From: Gemmatimonadota bacterium
GTDB taxonomy: Bacteria > Gemmatimonadota > Gemmatimonadetes > JACCXV01
Direction: 5' to 3'
NCBI GenBank assembly: GCA_013696835.1
Contig: JACCXV010000294.1
Span: forward strand, 1-14,494
DNA: 14,494 bases
Part shown: positions 6,587 to 13,084 of the stretch, piece by piece
Numbering within the stretch: the first letter of the stretch is position 1
How the letters are laid out: each line of letters starts with the position of its first letter
Program-made: the position numbers and the translations under genes
Notes under the pieces: generated by a model
The model's input: the letters and a program-made list of their open reading frames with translations, nothing else
Told to the model about the DNA's origin: nothing
The model's database searches: none

Positions 6587-7888
6587 TCACCCCGTGCCGC
6601 CTCGGCGGGCAGGCGGCGCCTCGGTCCGGCGCGCGCGCAGCACGTCGAGCACGTCGTCCCACTCGTCCTCCACCTCTTGCGGAAGCCGCAGCCGGAATCC
6701 TGCCGGGATCGGGCGATCCTGCCGGCGCGCATTGGCCGTGATGGCGGGGTTCACTTCCCACAGCGCCTCCACCGGCACCTCGAGGGCGCGCGCGATCGTC
6801 GAGAAGCGCGCCGCCACCGGCAGGGTGAACTCCGCGAACTCCATCGCCGGATCCACGCGGATGTCACCGAAGTACTCGCGGTAGCCGCGCCGGACCTCGA
6901 GTGCCGCCAGGAACTCGGTGTAGAAGTTGCGCGAAGCGAACCCGAACGCCTTTCCCTTGTAGAACTTGACGATGCGCTCGATGTCGCGAGTCCCCATCGT
7001 CCGCACCGCGGTCATCATCCCGTAGGGGCCGTGATTGTACGCCGTGATGGCGAGCGGCCAGGTTCCGAGCCGATCGTGATTCTGGCGCAGCAGCCGCGCC
7101 GCGGCGCGCGCGGCCCGGATCGGGTCCATGCGCTCGTCCACCGTGCCGTCCACGCGCATGAAGAGGCGGCCCGTGCCAGGCATGAACTGCCAGATGCCCG
7201 CCGCCCCGACGCTGGAGTAGGCGGTGATGTTGTACATGGACTCCACGAACGGCAGGTACGTGAGCTCCACCGGCACGCCCTCTTCGCGGAAGATCTGCTC
7301 CACGTGGGACTGGTAGCGGCCGGAGAAGGCGACCCCCTGGATGAATCTCTCTCGCAGCCCGCGCTGCCAGCGCACGTTCTCGGCCGCTTCCGCGAAGGTC
7401 CCGGGACTCGCGTGGCGACCGAACAGTCCGTGGATCCGTCGCGCCTCGCCGCTCAGAGTGTCCGCGTCGAACCCGGCGGCCAGCGATCGCAGGACCCGGC
7501 GGTAGCGCTCGCGCGTCTCGACCAGATAGCGGTCCGCGGCGGCCTCCGCCGCGCCCGTGCGCGGCTCGGGGACGTCGAGGCTGCCGTAGATGACGTCCAT
7601 GTGATTTCGATCGTGGAAGAGCACCTCGCCCGTGCCCACGCGCGAGTAGATCGCCTTCCAGAAATCGACCTGGGCCGCGAGACCCGTAGGCAGCGGCAGG
7701 TGAGGTCCCGGGGAGAGGGCGGCGCCGGTCGAGCCCGGCGCCGGCGCCGGTACCCGTGCCGATGCCTGCGCCTGAGCCGCGGGCGTTTGCAGGAGCGCGA
7801 GCCCAGCGACCACCAGGGCTGCCGGCGCGAGGAGGAAAGGCCGTGGCGGGGGCTGGCGCCGGCCGGGAGACGGTCTGCGGGAGCTCAA
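6587..7888 (-). CDS. MltD-like lytic murein transglycosylase (GH23, SLT domain plus LysM-like C-terminus)
   Basis: Cleaves the MurNAc-GlcNAc bond of peptidoglycan with formation of 1,6-anhydro-MurNAc. With the TTG start at 7888 the product is 433 aa. A basic leader and hydrophobic signal (FLLAPAALVVAGLALL) end near QAQA, so the protein is periplasmic or anchored. A helical N-terminal region leads into the SLT domain: YLPFVESMYN with the catalytic Glu near residue 216, then SSVGAAGIWQFMPGTGR (about 225-241) and AITAYNHGP (about 280-288). The C-terminus (FSTIARALEVPVEALWEVNP and IPAGFRLRLP) resembles one degenerate LysM repeat. TTG 7888 is chosen because it overlaps the stop of the upstream GH3 gene (TTGA), which suggests translational coupling. 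GTG 7984 would add 32 residues and overlap that gene by 100 bp. It is the last gene of the recycling operon. Confidence 0.88.
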   Translation of the reverse strand: MSSRRPSPGRRQPPPRPFLLAPAALVVAGLALLQTPAAQAQASARVPAPAPGSTGAALSPGPHLPLPTGLAAQVDFWKAIYSRVGTGEVLFHDRNHMDVIYGSLDVPEPRTGAAEAAADRYLVETRERYRRVLRSLAAGFDADTLSGEARRIHGLFGRHASPGTFAEAAENVRWQRGLRERFIQGVAFSGRYQSHVEQIFREEGVPVELTYLPFVESMYNITAYSSVGAAGIWQFMPGTGRLFMRVDGTVDERMDPIRAARAAARLLRQNHDRLGTWPLAITAYNHGPYGMMTAVRTMGTRDIERIVKFYKGKAFGFASRNFYTEFLAALEVRRGYREYFGDIRVDPAMEFAEFTLPVAARFSTIARALEVPVEALWEVNPAITANARRQDRPIPAGFRLRLPQEVEDEWDDVLDVLRARRTEAPPARRGGTG

Positions 7889-9510
7889 GCGGAGCGCACT
7901 CCGGGCTGCGGACCCAAACGAACGGGGAGGTGACCCGCCGGCGTCCTGCGGCCGGCCAGCACCTCCCCGACGGCGATCTGACACGCCGCTGCTTCCCCGA
8001 AAGCCAGGATCGCCTCTCGCGCCCCGGGCACGTCGGCGACGATAAAGGGGCTGCTGAACGAAAGCAATGCGGCGTCGGGACGAGTGGCGAAGAGCGCGGC
8101 TCCGACAGCCGCCGCCTCGCGCGAGAAGCCGGAGCGCCCCTTCCAGGCGCGGACAGGGGAGAAGTACGCGAGGTACACGCTCTCGAATTCCGCGAGGTCG
8201 TCCGGCAGCCGAACCGGGCCCGCGGCAGGCTCGAGCCAGCGGAACTCGCGTCCGGGCGCGGCGGCCACCTGTGGAAGCACCACGTCGCCGCGCTCGATCC
8301 CACCGTCGAGGAGCAGCAGCATCAGCGATCGGCCAGCGTCCGGCCAGGCGGCTGCACGAGCGGAGCCGAGCCGCACGAGCCCTGCGCGCGCGGCCTCCAG
8401 GGCCAGGTCGGCACCACCCGCGCAGTCGAGCCTCTCCGCTGCCCCCACTCTCCCGCTCCCGCGCCTGCCATCACTGCCCTCGCTTCCCGGCCGCGGCTCC
8501 AGACGTGCGAGCGCAGCCGCCCGGTTCCGCTCCGCGCGCTCCACGACCGACAACGACAGCCCGCCCCCTTCGATGCGCCGCACGAGGGCGTCGACCAGCG
8601 AACGCGGCTCCGGCGGATAGAGCAGACAGTCGATGCCGGCTTCGAGGGCGCGAGCCGCCAGGCCCGCGGGGTCCTCGCCCGCGAGCGCGCCCATCATCAG
8701 CGCGTCGCTCACGACGGCTCCCCTGAATCCCAGCTCGTCCCGGAGCAGGCGCGTGAGAACGGCGCGAGAGAGAGTGGCCGGCGTTCCGTCGCAACCTCCG
8801 CCGAAATCCCGGTCCGAAGCGCCGCCGTCGGCCAGAGTCGGGTACGCCACGTGAGCCGACATGACCAGCGCGACGCCGACCCGCACCGCGTGGCGGAAGG
8901 GCTCCACGTCGGCGGACAGCAGATCGGCGGCCGGATCCCGCACCACGGGCAGCGTGGAATGCGAATCGAGCCGCGTACGCCCGTGACCCGGGAAGTGCTT
9001 CGCGGTCGCCAGCACGCCGCCGTCCTGCAGCCCCTCGATGAGCGCGGCGCCCAGCCGGCCCACCGCTTCCGGATCGTCCCCGAAGGCGCGCGTGCAGACG
9101 ATCGGGTTGGCCGGCTCGTTCGCGAGGTCCAGCACGGGCGCGAAGACGCAGTTCAGGCCCGCCGCCGTGGCTTCGGCGGCCGTGGCCCGGCCGACGCGGT
9201 AGCAGAGGTCCGGGTTCCCCGCGGCACCGAGCGACATCGGTGGCGGGAAGGTGGTCGCCCCCCTCAGCTGCTGGCCCAGCCCGCGCTCCAGGTCCGACGC
9301 GAGCAGCAGCCGCTCCGCGGAGGCGTCGCGCAGTCGCATGAGCAGCTCGGGGACGGCGCCGGGATCCCCGCCGAACACGATGTACCCCCCCCACGGAAAG
9401 CGCTCCCGCTCTTCGACCAGCGCATCGGCATCCGAGCCGTCGTGGTCGCGCACCGGGACGCACACCAGGCGGCAGAGCCGCGCCCGAAGCGCCCCACCGT
9501 CCACGCTCAC
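7885..9510 (-). CDS. nagZ: GH3 beta-N-acetylhexosaminidase, NagZ type, with extra C-terminal domain
   Basis: Removes the GlcNAc from GlcNAc-1,6-anhydroMurNAc(-peptides) during wall recycling. The NagZ signature is complete: KHFPGHG (171-177) followed by the catalytic-loop Asp182-Ser-His184, then the nucleophile Asp269 in SDALMMGA. No signal peptide is seen, which fits cytoplasmic muropeptide processing. At 541 aa it is longer than the roughly 340-aa single-domain enterobacterial enzyme. A Gly/Arg/Ser-rich linker (about 340-365) joins a C-terminal alpha/beta region reminiscent of two-domain Gram-positive NagZ proteins. The start is GTG 9510, preceded by AGGAG. It lies 17 bp after anmK, and its stop overlaps the transglycosylase start. 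Confidence 0.88.
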   Translation of the reverse strand: MSVDGGALRARLCRLVCVPVRDHDGSDADALVEERERFPWGGYIVFGGDPGAVPELLMRLRDASAERLLLASDLERGLGQQLRGATTFPPPMSLGAAGNPDLCYRVGRATAAEATAAGLNCVFAPVLDLANEPANPIVCTRAFGDDPEAVGRLGAALIEGLQDGGVLATAKHFPGHGRTRLDSHSTLPVVRDPAADLLSADVEPFRHAVRVGVALVMSAHVAYPTLADGGASDRDFGGGCDGTPATLSRAVLTRLLRDELGFRGAVVSDALMMGALAGEDPAGLAARALEAGIDCLLYPPEPRSLVDALVRRIEGGGLSLSVVERAERNRAAALARLEPRPGSEGSDGRRGSGRVGAAERLDCAGGADLALEAARAGLVRLGSARAAAWPDAGRSLMLLLLDGGIERGDVVLPQVAAAPGREFRWLEPAAGPVRLPDDLAEFESVYLAYFSPVRAWKGRSGFSREAAAVGAALFATRPDAALLSFSSPFIVADVPGAREAILAFGEAAACQIAVGEVLAGRRTPAGHLPVRLGPQPGVRSA

Positions 9511-9527
9511 GGCCTCTCCTTCCCTGC

Positions 9528-10769
9528 TCAGGCGGAGGCGCCCGGAACGAACGTCCCGAGCACGGCGCGCCGGGACGCGCCGGTGGTGTGCGGAAGGTGA
9601 TTGGGCAGGCCGCGCGCGGCGAGCCAGCCCAGCACCGCGAACGCGATCGCCTCCTTTGCGTCGCCGTCAACGCCCTCGTCGTCCGTGTCGCGCAGCGCGG
9701 CCCCCGGGAGATTGTCCTGCAGCGCGCGGCGCACGGCCAGGTTGCGCCGGCCGCCGCCGCAGAGGAGGACCTCAGCCGGCTCGCCGCAGAAGCGCAGCAC
9801 GGCCTCCGCGGCTGAGCGTGCGGTCAGCGCGACGGCTGTGGCGAGTGTGTCGCGGGGCGCCAGGCCCAGCTCGGAGGCGCGCGACGCGAGCCGCTCCACG
9901 AACGTGGCTCCGAAGAGCTCTCGCCCCGTGGACCGGGGGGGGGACAGCGCGAAGAATGGCTCCGCCAGGAGCTCCGCCAGCAGCCCTGCGTGCGGCTGGC
10001 CCTGCAGTGCGAGCTTCCCGCCCAGGTCGTATCCCTCGGGCGCGAGCCCGTGACGCCGGACTAGCGCGTCGAGGACCATGTTCCCGGGCCCGGTGTCGAA
10101 CGCCACCAGATCGCGTGCGTCTCCGCTACCTGGGAGCCAGGTCACGTTGGCGATGCCGCCGAGGTTCAGCACGGCGCGCGCCGTCCCTCCGCGCTCCAGC
10201 AGGAGGAAGTCCACGTAGGGGACGAGCGGAGCGCCTTCGCCCCCCAGCGCCACGTCGGCGCCCCGGAAGTCCGCCACCACGTCCCGCCGCGTGCGCGCGG
10301 CGATCACGGCCGGCTCGCCGAGCTGGAGCGTGGCGGGATATCCTGCCAGAGTCCCGCGCGGGTCGTGCCAGACGGTCTGGCCGTGCGAGGCCACGATGTC
10401 CACGCGCTCCAGGGGGAATCCCGCCGACGCGCAGACGCCGATCGCCGCATCGGCGAACACCGCCCCCAGGCGGGCGTGCAGCGCGGCCATCTGGGGCACG
10501 CGCAGACCGTGCGCCTCGAGGACGGCATCGCGAACCTCCTGCGGATACGGCACCGTCCGAAAGGCGACGAGGTCCACGCGGACGCCCATGCCCATGCCGC
10601 CGCGCGACTCGCCAGCCACGCGGCAGAGCGCGGCGTCCACGCCGTCCGCCGAGGTGCCGGAGATCAGACCCACCACGTGGGCGGGGTCGGGGACGAGACA
10701 GGCGCGCGATCCCCGGGAATGGGAAACGCCGGCCCCCCCGGCTGGGGGCTCCAACCGGGCCTGGCTCAC
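9528..10769 (-). CDS. anmK: Anhydro-N-acetylmuramic acid kinase
   Basis: Converts 1,6-anhydro-MurNAc plus ATP to MurNAc-6-phosphate, opening the anhydro ring. The 413-aa product shows the family blocks: GLISGTSADGVDAAL (nucleotide-binding, residues 34-48), ASHGQTVWHDP, DVALGGEGAPLVPYVD, LNLGGIANVT, FDTGPGNMVLDAL and LLCGGGRRN. GTG 10769 is chosen because its GTGA overlaps the murQ stop, a typical coupled junction. It gives about 31 residues before the conserved domain. The tandem GTG codons just before GLISG (residues 32-33) are alternative starts. The conserved domain is complete to the C-terminus (GTFVPG). It lies between murQ and nagZ in one operon, supplying the substrate of MurQ. Confidence 0.93.
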   Translation of the reverse strand: MSQARLEPPAGGAGVSHSRGSRACLVPDPAHVVGLISGTSADGVDAALCRVAGESRGGMGMGVRVDLVAFRTVPYPQEVRDAVLEAHGLRVPQMAALHARLGAVFADAAIGVCASAGFPLERVDIVASHGQTVWHDPRGTLAGYPATLQLGEPAVIAARTRRDVVADFRGADVALGGEGAPLVPYVDFLLLERGGTARAVLNLGGIANVTWLPGSGDARDLVAFDTGPGNMVLDALVRRHGLAPEGYDLGGKLALQGQPHAGLLAELLAEPFFALSPPRSTGRELFGATFVERLASRASELGLAPRDTLATAVALTARSAAEAVLRFCGEPAEVLLCGGGRRNLAVRRALQDNLPGAALRDTDDEGVDGDAKEAIAFAVLGWLAARGLPNHLPHTTGASRRAVLGTFVPGASA

Positions 10770-11755
10770 GCCAGGAGGTCCCTGACGAAGCCCGCCCGCT
10801 CCTGCAGCAGCCGCAGAGCCGTCTGCCGATCGACGCGGCGGCGTGCCATGACGAGCGCGGTCTTCACGTTCCCACCGGCGCCGGCGAGCAGAGCGCCCGC
10901 CTCGTCGTCGGCGATCCCCAGGAACTCGCGGAGGATCCGGCGGCCGCGGTCCTCCAGCTTCGCCGCCGTGACCTGCAGGTCCACCATGCGGTTGCCATAG
11001 ACCTTGCCGAGCCCCACCATCGCGCTGGTAGTCAGCATGTTCAGGACGAGTTTTGTCGCCGTTCCGGCCTTGAGCCGGGTCGAGCCCGTCAGGATCTCGG
11101 GTCCGACCAGAACGGCCACCGTCACGTCGGCAAGCCCGGCCAGCGGGGCGTCGGGCACGCACGTCACCAGCGCCGTGCTCGCCCCCGCGGCGCGCGCCGC
11201 CTCCAGCGCTCCGGCGACGAAGGGCGTCGTTCCGCCGGCCGTGATGCCCACCACCGCGTCGAGCCCCGCCACGCCCCTCTCCCGCAGCGCGGCGAAGCCC
11301 GCCGCGGGATCGTCTTCGGCTCCCTCCCGGGCGCGCACCAGCGCCTCGGGTCCGCCCGCGATGACTCCCTGCACGAGGTCGGCAGGCACGCTGAACGTGG
11401 GCGGACATTCCGCGGCGTCGAGCACTCCCAGGCGTCCGCTCGTCCCCGCTCCCACATAGATCAACCGGCCGCCACGCACGAGCGCCCGCAGGACCAGTAG
11501 CGCGGCCGCCTCCCCCTGGGACAGCGCGTCTCCCACCGCCTGCACGGCCCGCGCGTCCTCGGCATGCATGAGGCGCAGGATCTCGCCCGTGGTCATGCGG
11601 TCGAGGAGCGCCGAGGCGGCGTGCGGCTGCTCGGTGAGCAGGTGTCCCCGGTCGGCGACGCGGCCGGATGCAGCCGAGGTGCCGGCGCGGGAGAGATCTG
11701 GAGAGGGCACCGGGATCGCGGCCCGTTCCTGCGCCGGAGGCTGGGGAGGAGGCAT
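10766..11755 (-). CDS. murQ: N-acetylmuramic acid 6-phosphate etherase
   Basis: Cleaves the lactyl ether of MurNAc-6-P to yield GlcNAc-6-P and D-lactate, the last committed step of MurNAc recycling. The 329-aa product has a SIS domain with LIYVGAGTSGRLGVLDAAECPPTF. It includes Glu116, matching the catalytic Glu of the E. coli enzyme, and a second conserved Glu144 in REGAEDD. It also has the GITAGGTTPF sugar-phosphate loop and the C-terminal signature GSTRLKAGTATKLVLNMLTT, then GNRMVDL. The family normally begins close to LLTEQPH (here residue 39), so the Pro-rich first 38 residues are an extension, or the true start lies inside. ATG 11755 has no good ribosome binding site. It is the first gene of the murQ-anmK-nagZ-transglycosylase operon. 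Confidence 0.93.
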   Translation of the reverse strand: MPPPQPPAQERAAIPVPSPDLSRAGTSAASGRVADRGHLLTEQPHAASALLDRMTTGEILRLMHAEDARAVQAVGDALSQGEAAALLVLRALVRGGRLIYVGAGTSGRLGVLDAAECPPTFSVPADLVQGVIAGGPEALVRAREGAEDDPAAGFAALRERGVAGLDAVVGITAGGTTPFVAGALEAARAAGASTALVTCVPDAPLAGLADVTVAVLVGPEILTGSTRLKAGTATKLVLNMLTTSAMVGLGKVYGNRMVDLQVTAAKLEDRGRRILREFLGIADDEAGALLAGAGGNVKTALVMARRRVDRQTALRLLQERAGFVRDLLA

Positions 11756-11797
11756 GGAGCGGGAGTCTGAACGGCGGCCGGAGCAGGGTCAATGGGG

Positions 11798-11910
11798 CGA
11801 GGCAAGCTCGCCGGGCTTGACGAGCGACCTCGGCCGGGGCCAACGAGGCGAACTCGCCGGGCGGGCCGAGAAGAGCGCTTTTTGTCGTCCCGCCCGGCGA
11901 GCTCGCCTCG
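11798..11910. repeat. Cluster of three palindromic GC-rich repeat units (REP-like)
   Basis: Three copies of a unit of about 20 nt with consensus CGAGGCRARCTCGCCGGGC. Copy 1 (11798-11818) and copy 2 (11844-11865) are direct, and copy 3 (11889-11910) is inverted. Copies 2 and 3 are complementary over 22 positions with one exception, which is a G-U wobble in minus-strand RNA, and they flank a 23-nt AT-richer loop (11866-11888). Copy 3 contains a perfect 12-bp palindrome, GGCGAGCTCGCC (11896-11907). The unit may be a dispersed intergenic repeat, or a structured element in the murQ leader or lipoprotein trailer. Confidence 0.65.
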
Positions 11911-11929
11911 CCTGTGCAGACCGGGCCGC

Positions 11930-11960
11930 GGGTCCCGCGCGTCTCGAAGCAGCGGGACCC
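11930..11960 (-). terminator. Probable terminator hairpin downstream of the glycine-zipper lipoprotein gene
   Basis: A perfect 9-bp inverted repeat, GGGTCCCGC (11930-11938) and GCGGGACCC (11952-11960), with a 13-nt loop. It begins 20 nt beyond the TAA of the minus-strand gene. There is no U-tract, as is common in GC-rich genomes, so termination is inferred from position and stem strength. Confidence 0.5.
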
Positions 11961-11980
11961 TGCGGGGAACTGTCGTGGCG

Positions 11981-12856
11981 TTAGCGGAGAGGGACGGAGG
12001 CCGCGCTCGTGAGCTGCACGTTGAGTCGGCTGCCGGCAGGGACCACGACATAGGAGTCGCGTGTCGCCTCGCCTGCGGCGGCCCCGGCACCCGCGCCGAT
12101 CACGGCACCGATCACGGTGGACTTGGTGTCGCCGCCGATCACCTGGCCGAGCACCGCGCCCGCACCGGCGCCGATCGCGACGTTGCGCGGGATGTTGGCG
12201 CTGCCGCGGACCTCCTCGCCAGCCTTGCCCGCGAGCGCGCCCGAGACCGGCAGCCACTCGCCATTCGCCAGCCGAACGCGGTCGAACGCGAGATCGATGT
12301 AGGCCACCTCGCCGGGGTTCCCGGCACCGTTGATCGCGGTGACGTGGCCCTCCACGAGCGCGCCGGCGGGGATCACCACCTGGCCGTCCACGTTGACGTT
12401 CTCGGCCGTGCGCGCAGCGACCGGATCGCCCACCTGGTTAGTCTTCGTTGACAGGTCCGTCTCCGTCGTCACGAAGAAGTTCGTGCCCGCGGGAACGGTC
12501 GCCCGCAACGGGCGAGGCGCCGGGCGGGGAGTTTCGTCGCGGTTCTCGCGCTCCCGCGGCTCGGGCTCCTCCACCGGACGGCGGCGCGCGGTACGCCGCG
12601 GCTCCGGCGGGGCCTCCTCGCGCACGACCACGATCCGCTCGGGACGGTCCGCCTCGGCAGCCGCGGAAGCCGCCCGGGCGGATTCCACCGAATCCAGCAC
12701 GGCCCTGGCATCGGCGGCCGCATCGGCGGTCTCGGGCACCGCGATTACCGTCGTATCGCTCGTTTCCGCCAGCTCCTCGTCCTCGGTCTGCTGGCAGGCC
12801 GTCAGGGCGCCGACGGCGAGCAGGAGGCTCGCGAGAGTCAGCTTGAGAGAGCGCAT
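11981..12856 (-). CDS. Glycine-zipper lipoprotein with a conjugation-protein-like beta domain
   Basis: A 291-aa envelope lipoprotein. The lipobox is LTAC with Cys21 after a clear signal peptide (MRSLKLTLASLLLAVGALTA). A low-complexity Ala/Glu/Pro/Arg spacer (22-115) follows. A compact beta-rich domain (118-210) has VPAGTNFF, GDPVAARTAENVNVDGQVVIPAGA, EGHVTAI and IDLAFDRVRLANGEWLPV, a pattern resembling the VirB10/TrbI-type beta fold. A glycine zipper (227-262, IGAGAGAVLGQVIGG and GAVIGAGAGAAAG) could form a membrane hairpin or oligomer, and a second VPAG strand closes the chain. The role is unknown; a structural outer-membrane or periplasmic function is a guess. ATG 12856 has AAGGAGA about 8 bases upstream. 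The gene stands alone, with a hairpin after its stop, and is divergent from the antiporter. Confidence 0.8.
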   Translation of the reverse strand: MRSLKLTLASLLLAVGALTACQQTEDEELAETSDTTVIAVPETADAAADARAVLDSVESARAASAAAEADRPERIVVVREEAPPEPRRTARRRPVEEPEPRERENRDETPRPAPRPLRATVPAGTNFFVTTETDLSTKTNQVGDPVAARTAENVNVDGQVVIPAGALVEGHVTAINGAGNPGEVAYIDLAFDRVRLANGEWLPVSGALAGKAGEEVRGSANIPRNVAIGAGAGAVLGQVIGGDTKSTVIGAVIGAGAGAAAGEATRDSYVVVPAGSRLNVQLTSAASVPLR

Positions 12857-13084
12857 GAGGATGTCTCCTTCCGGTTCGTCATGGGTGTGTTACGTCACCA
12901 CATTGGGACGCCGTGTGCCCCGTGAGGACACGTCGGAGCCGCCTCGGTTCGAGATGAACGCCGTCCATGTCTGAACTTACCGCTTTGTCCGAGCCGTATC
13001 CTGTATACCCCGGGAGCAAGCCTTGTGCCCTCCGGCGCTCCGAACCTGCATCACCGGCCGCCTGCCTGTAGATTCCCCCGCTTC
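12857..13084. other. Divergent intergenic region between lipoprotein and antiporter genes
   Basis: This 228-bp gap should hold both promoters. On the minus strand an AAGGAGA ribosome binding site for the lipoprotein gene lies at about 12865-12871. On the plus strand there is an ECF-sigma-like promoter candidate (12973-13000). I see no gene, tRNA or long repeat. Confidence 0.4.
12973..13000 (+). promoter_or_regulatory. Possible ECF-sigma-type promoter for the antiporter
   Basis: GAACTT (12973-12978), 16 nt, then CGTATC (12995-13000) resembles extracytoplasmic-function sigma promoters (GAAC-type -35, CGT-type -10). It would leave a leader of about 75-80 nt before ATG 13085. Such short motifs occur by chance, so this is tentative. 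Confidence 0.2.

Larger units (their letters stand above)
11756..11980. other. Intergenic region between murQ and the glycine-zipper lipoprotein gene
   Basis: A 225-bp gap. Both flanking genes are on the minus strand, so it lies downstream of the lipoprotein gene and upstream of murQ. It holds a terminator-like hairpin (11930-11960) and a cluster of palindromic repeats (11798-11910). The murQ promoter should be here, but I could not pick a credible -35/-10 pair. Confidence 0.5.

Noticed and set aside
6864..8303. Minus-strand frame of about 479 codons across the GH3/transglycosylase junction
   Set aside because: Spans two real genes in the wrong frame and has no domain signature.
9251..11500. 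Plus-strand frame of about 749 codons antisense to nagZ, anmK and murQ
   Set aside because: Arg/Pro/Ala-rich antisense shadow of three well-identified enzymes.
11798..11910. Repeat cluster as a CRISPR array
   Set aside because: Only three units, in mixed orientation with unequal spacing and diverged sequence, and no cas genes nearby.
12901..12925. CGTGT/ACACG inverted repeat as an operator upstream of the lipoprotein gene
   Set aside because: Only 5-bp arms with an 11-nt spacer in GC-rich DNA, and no regulator gene nearby; expected by chance.
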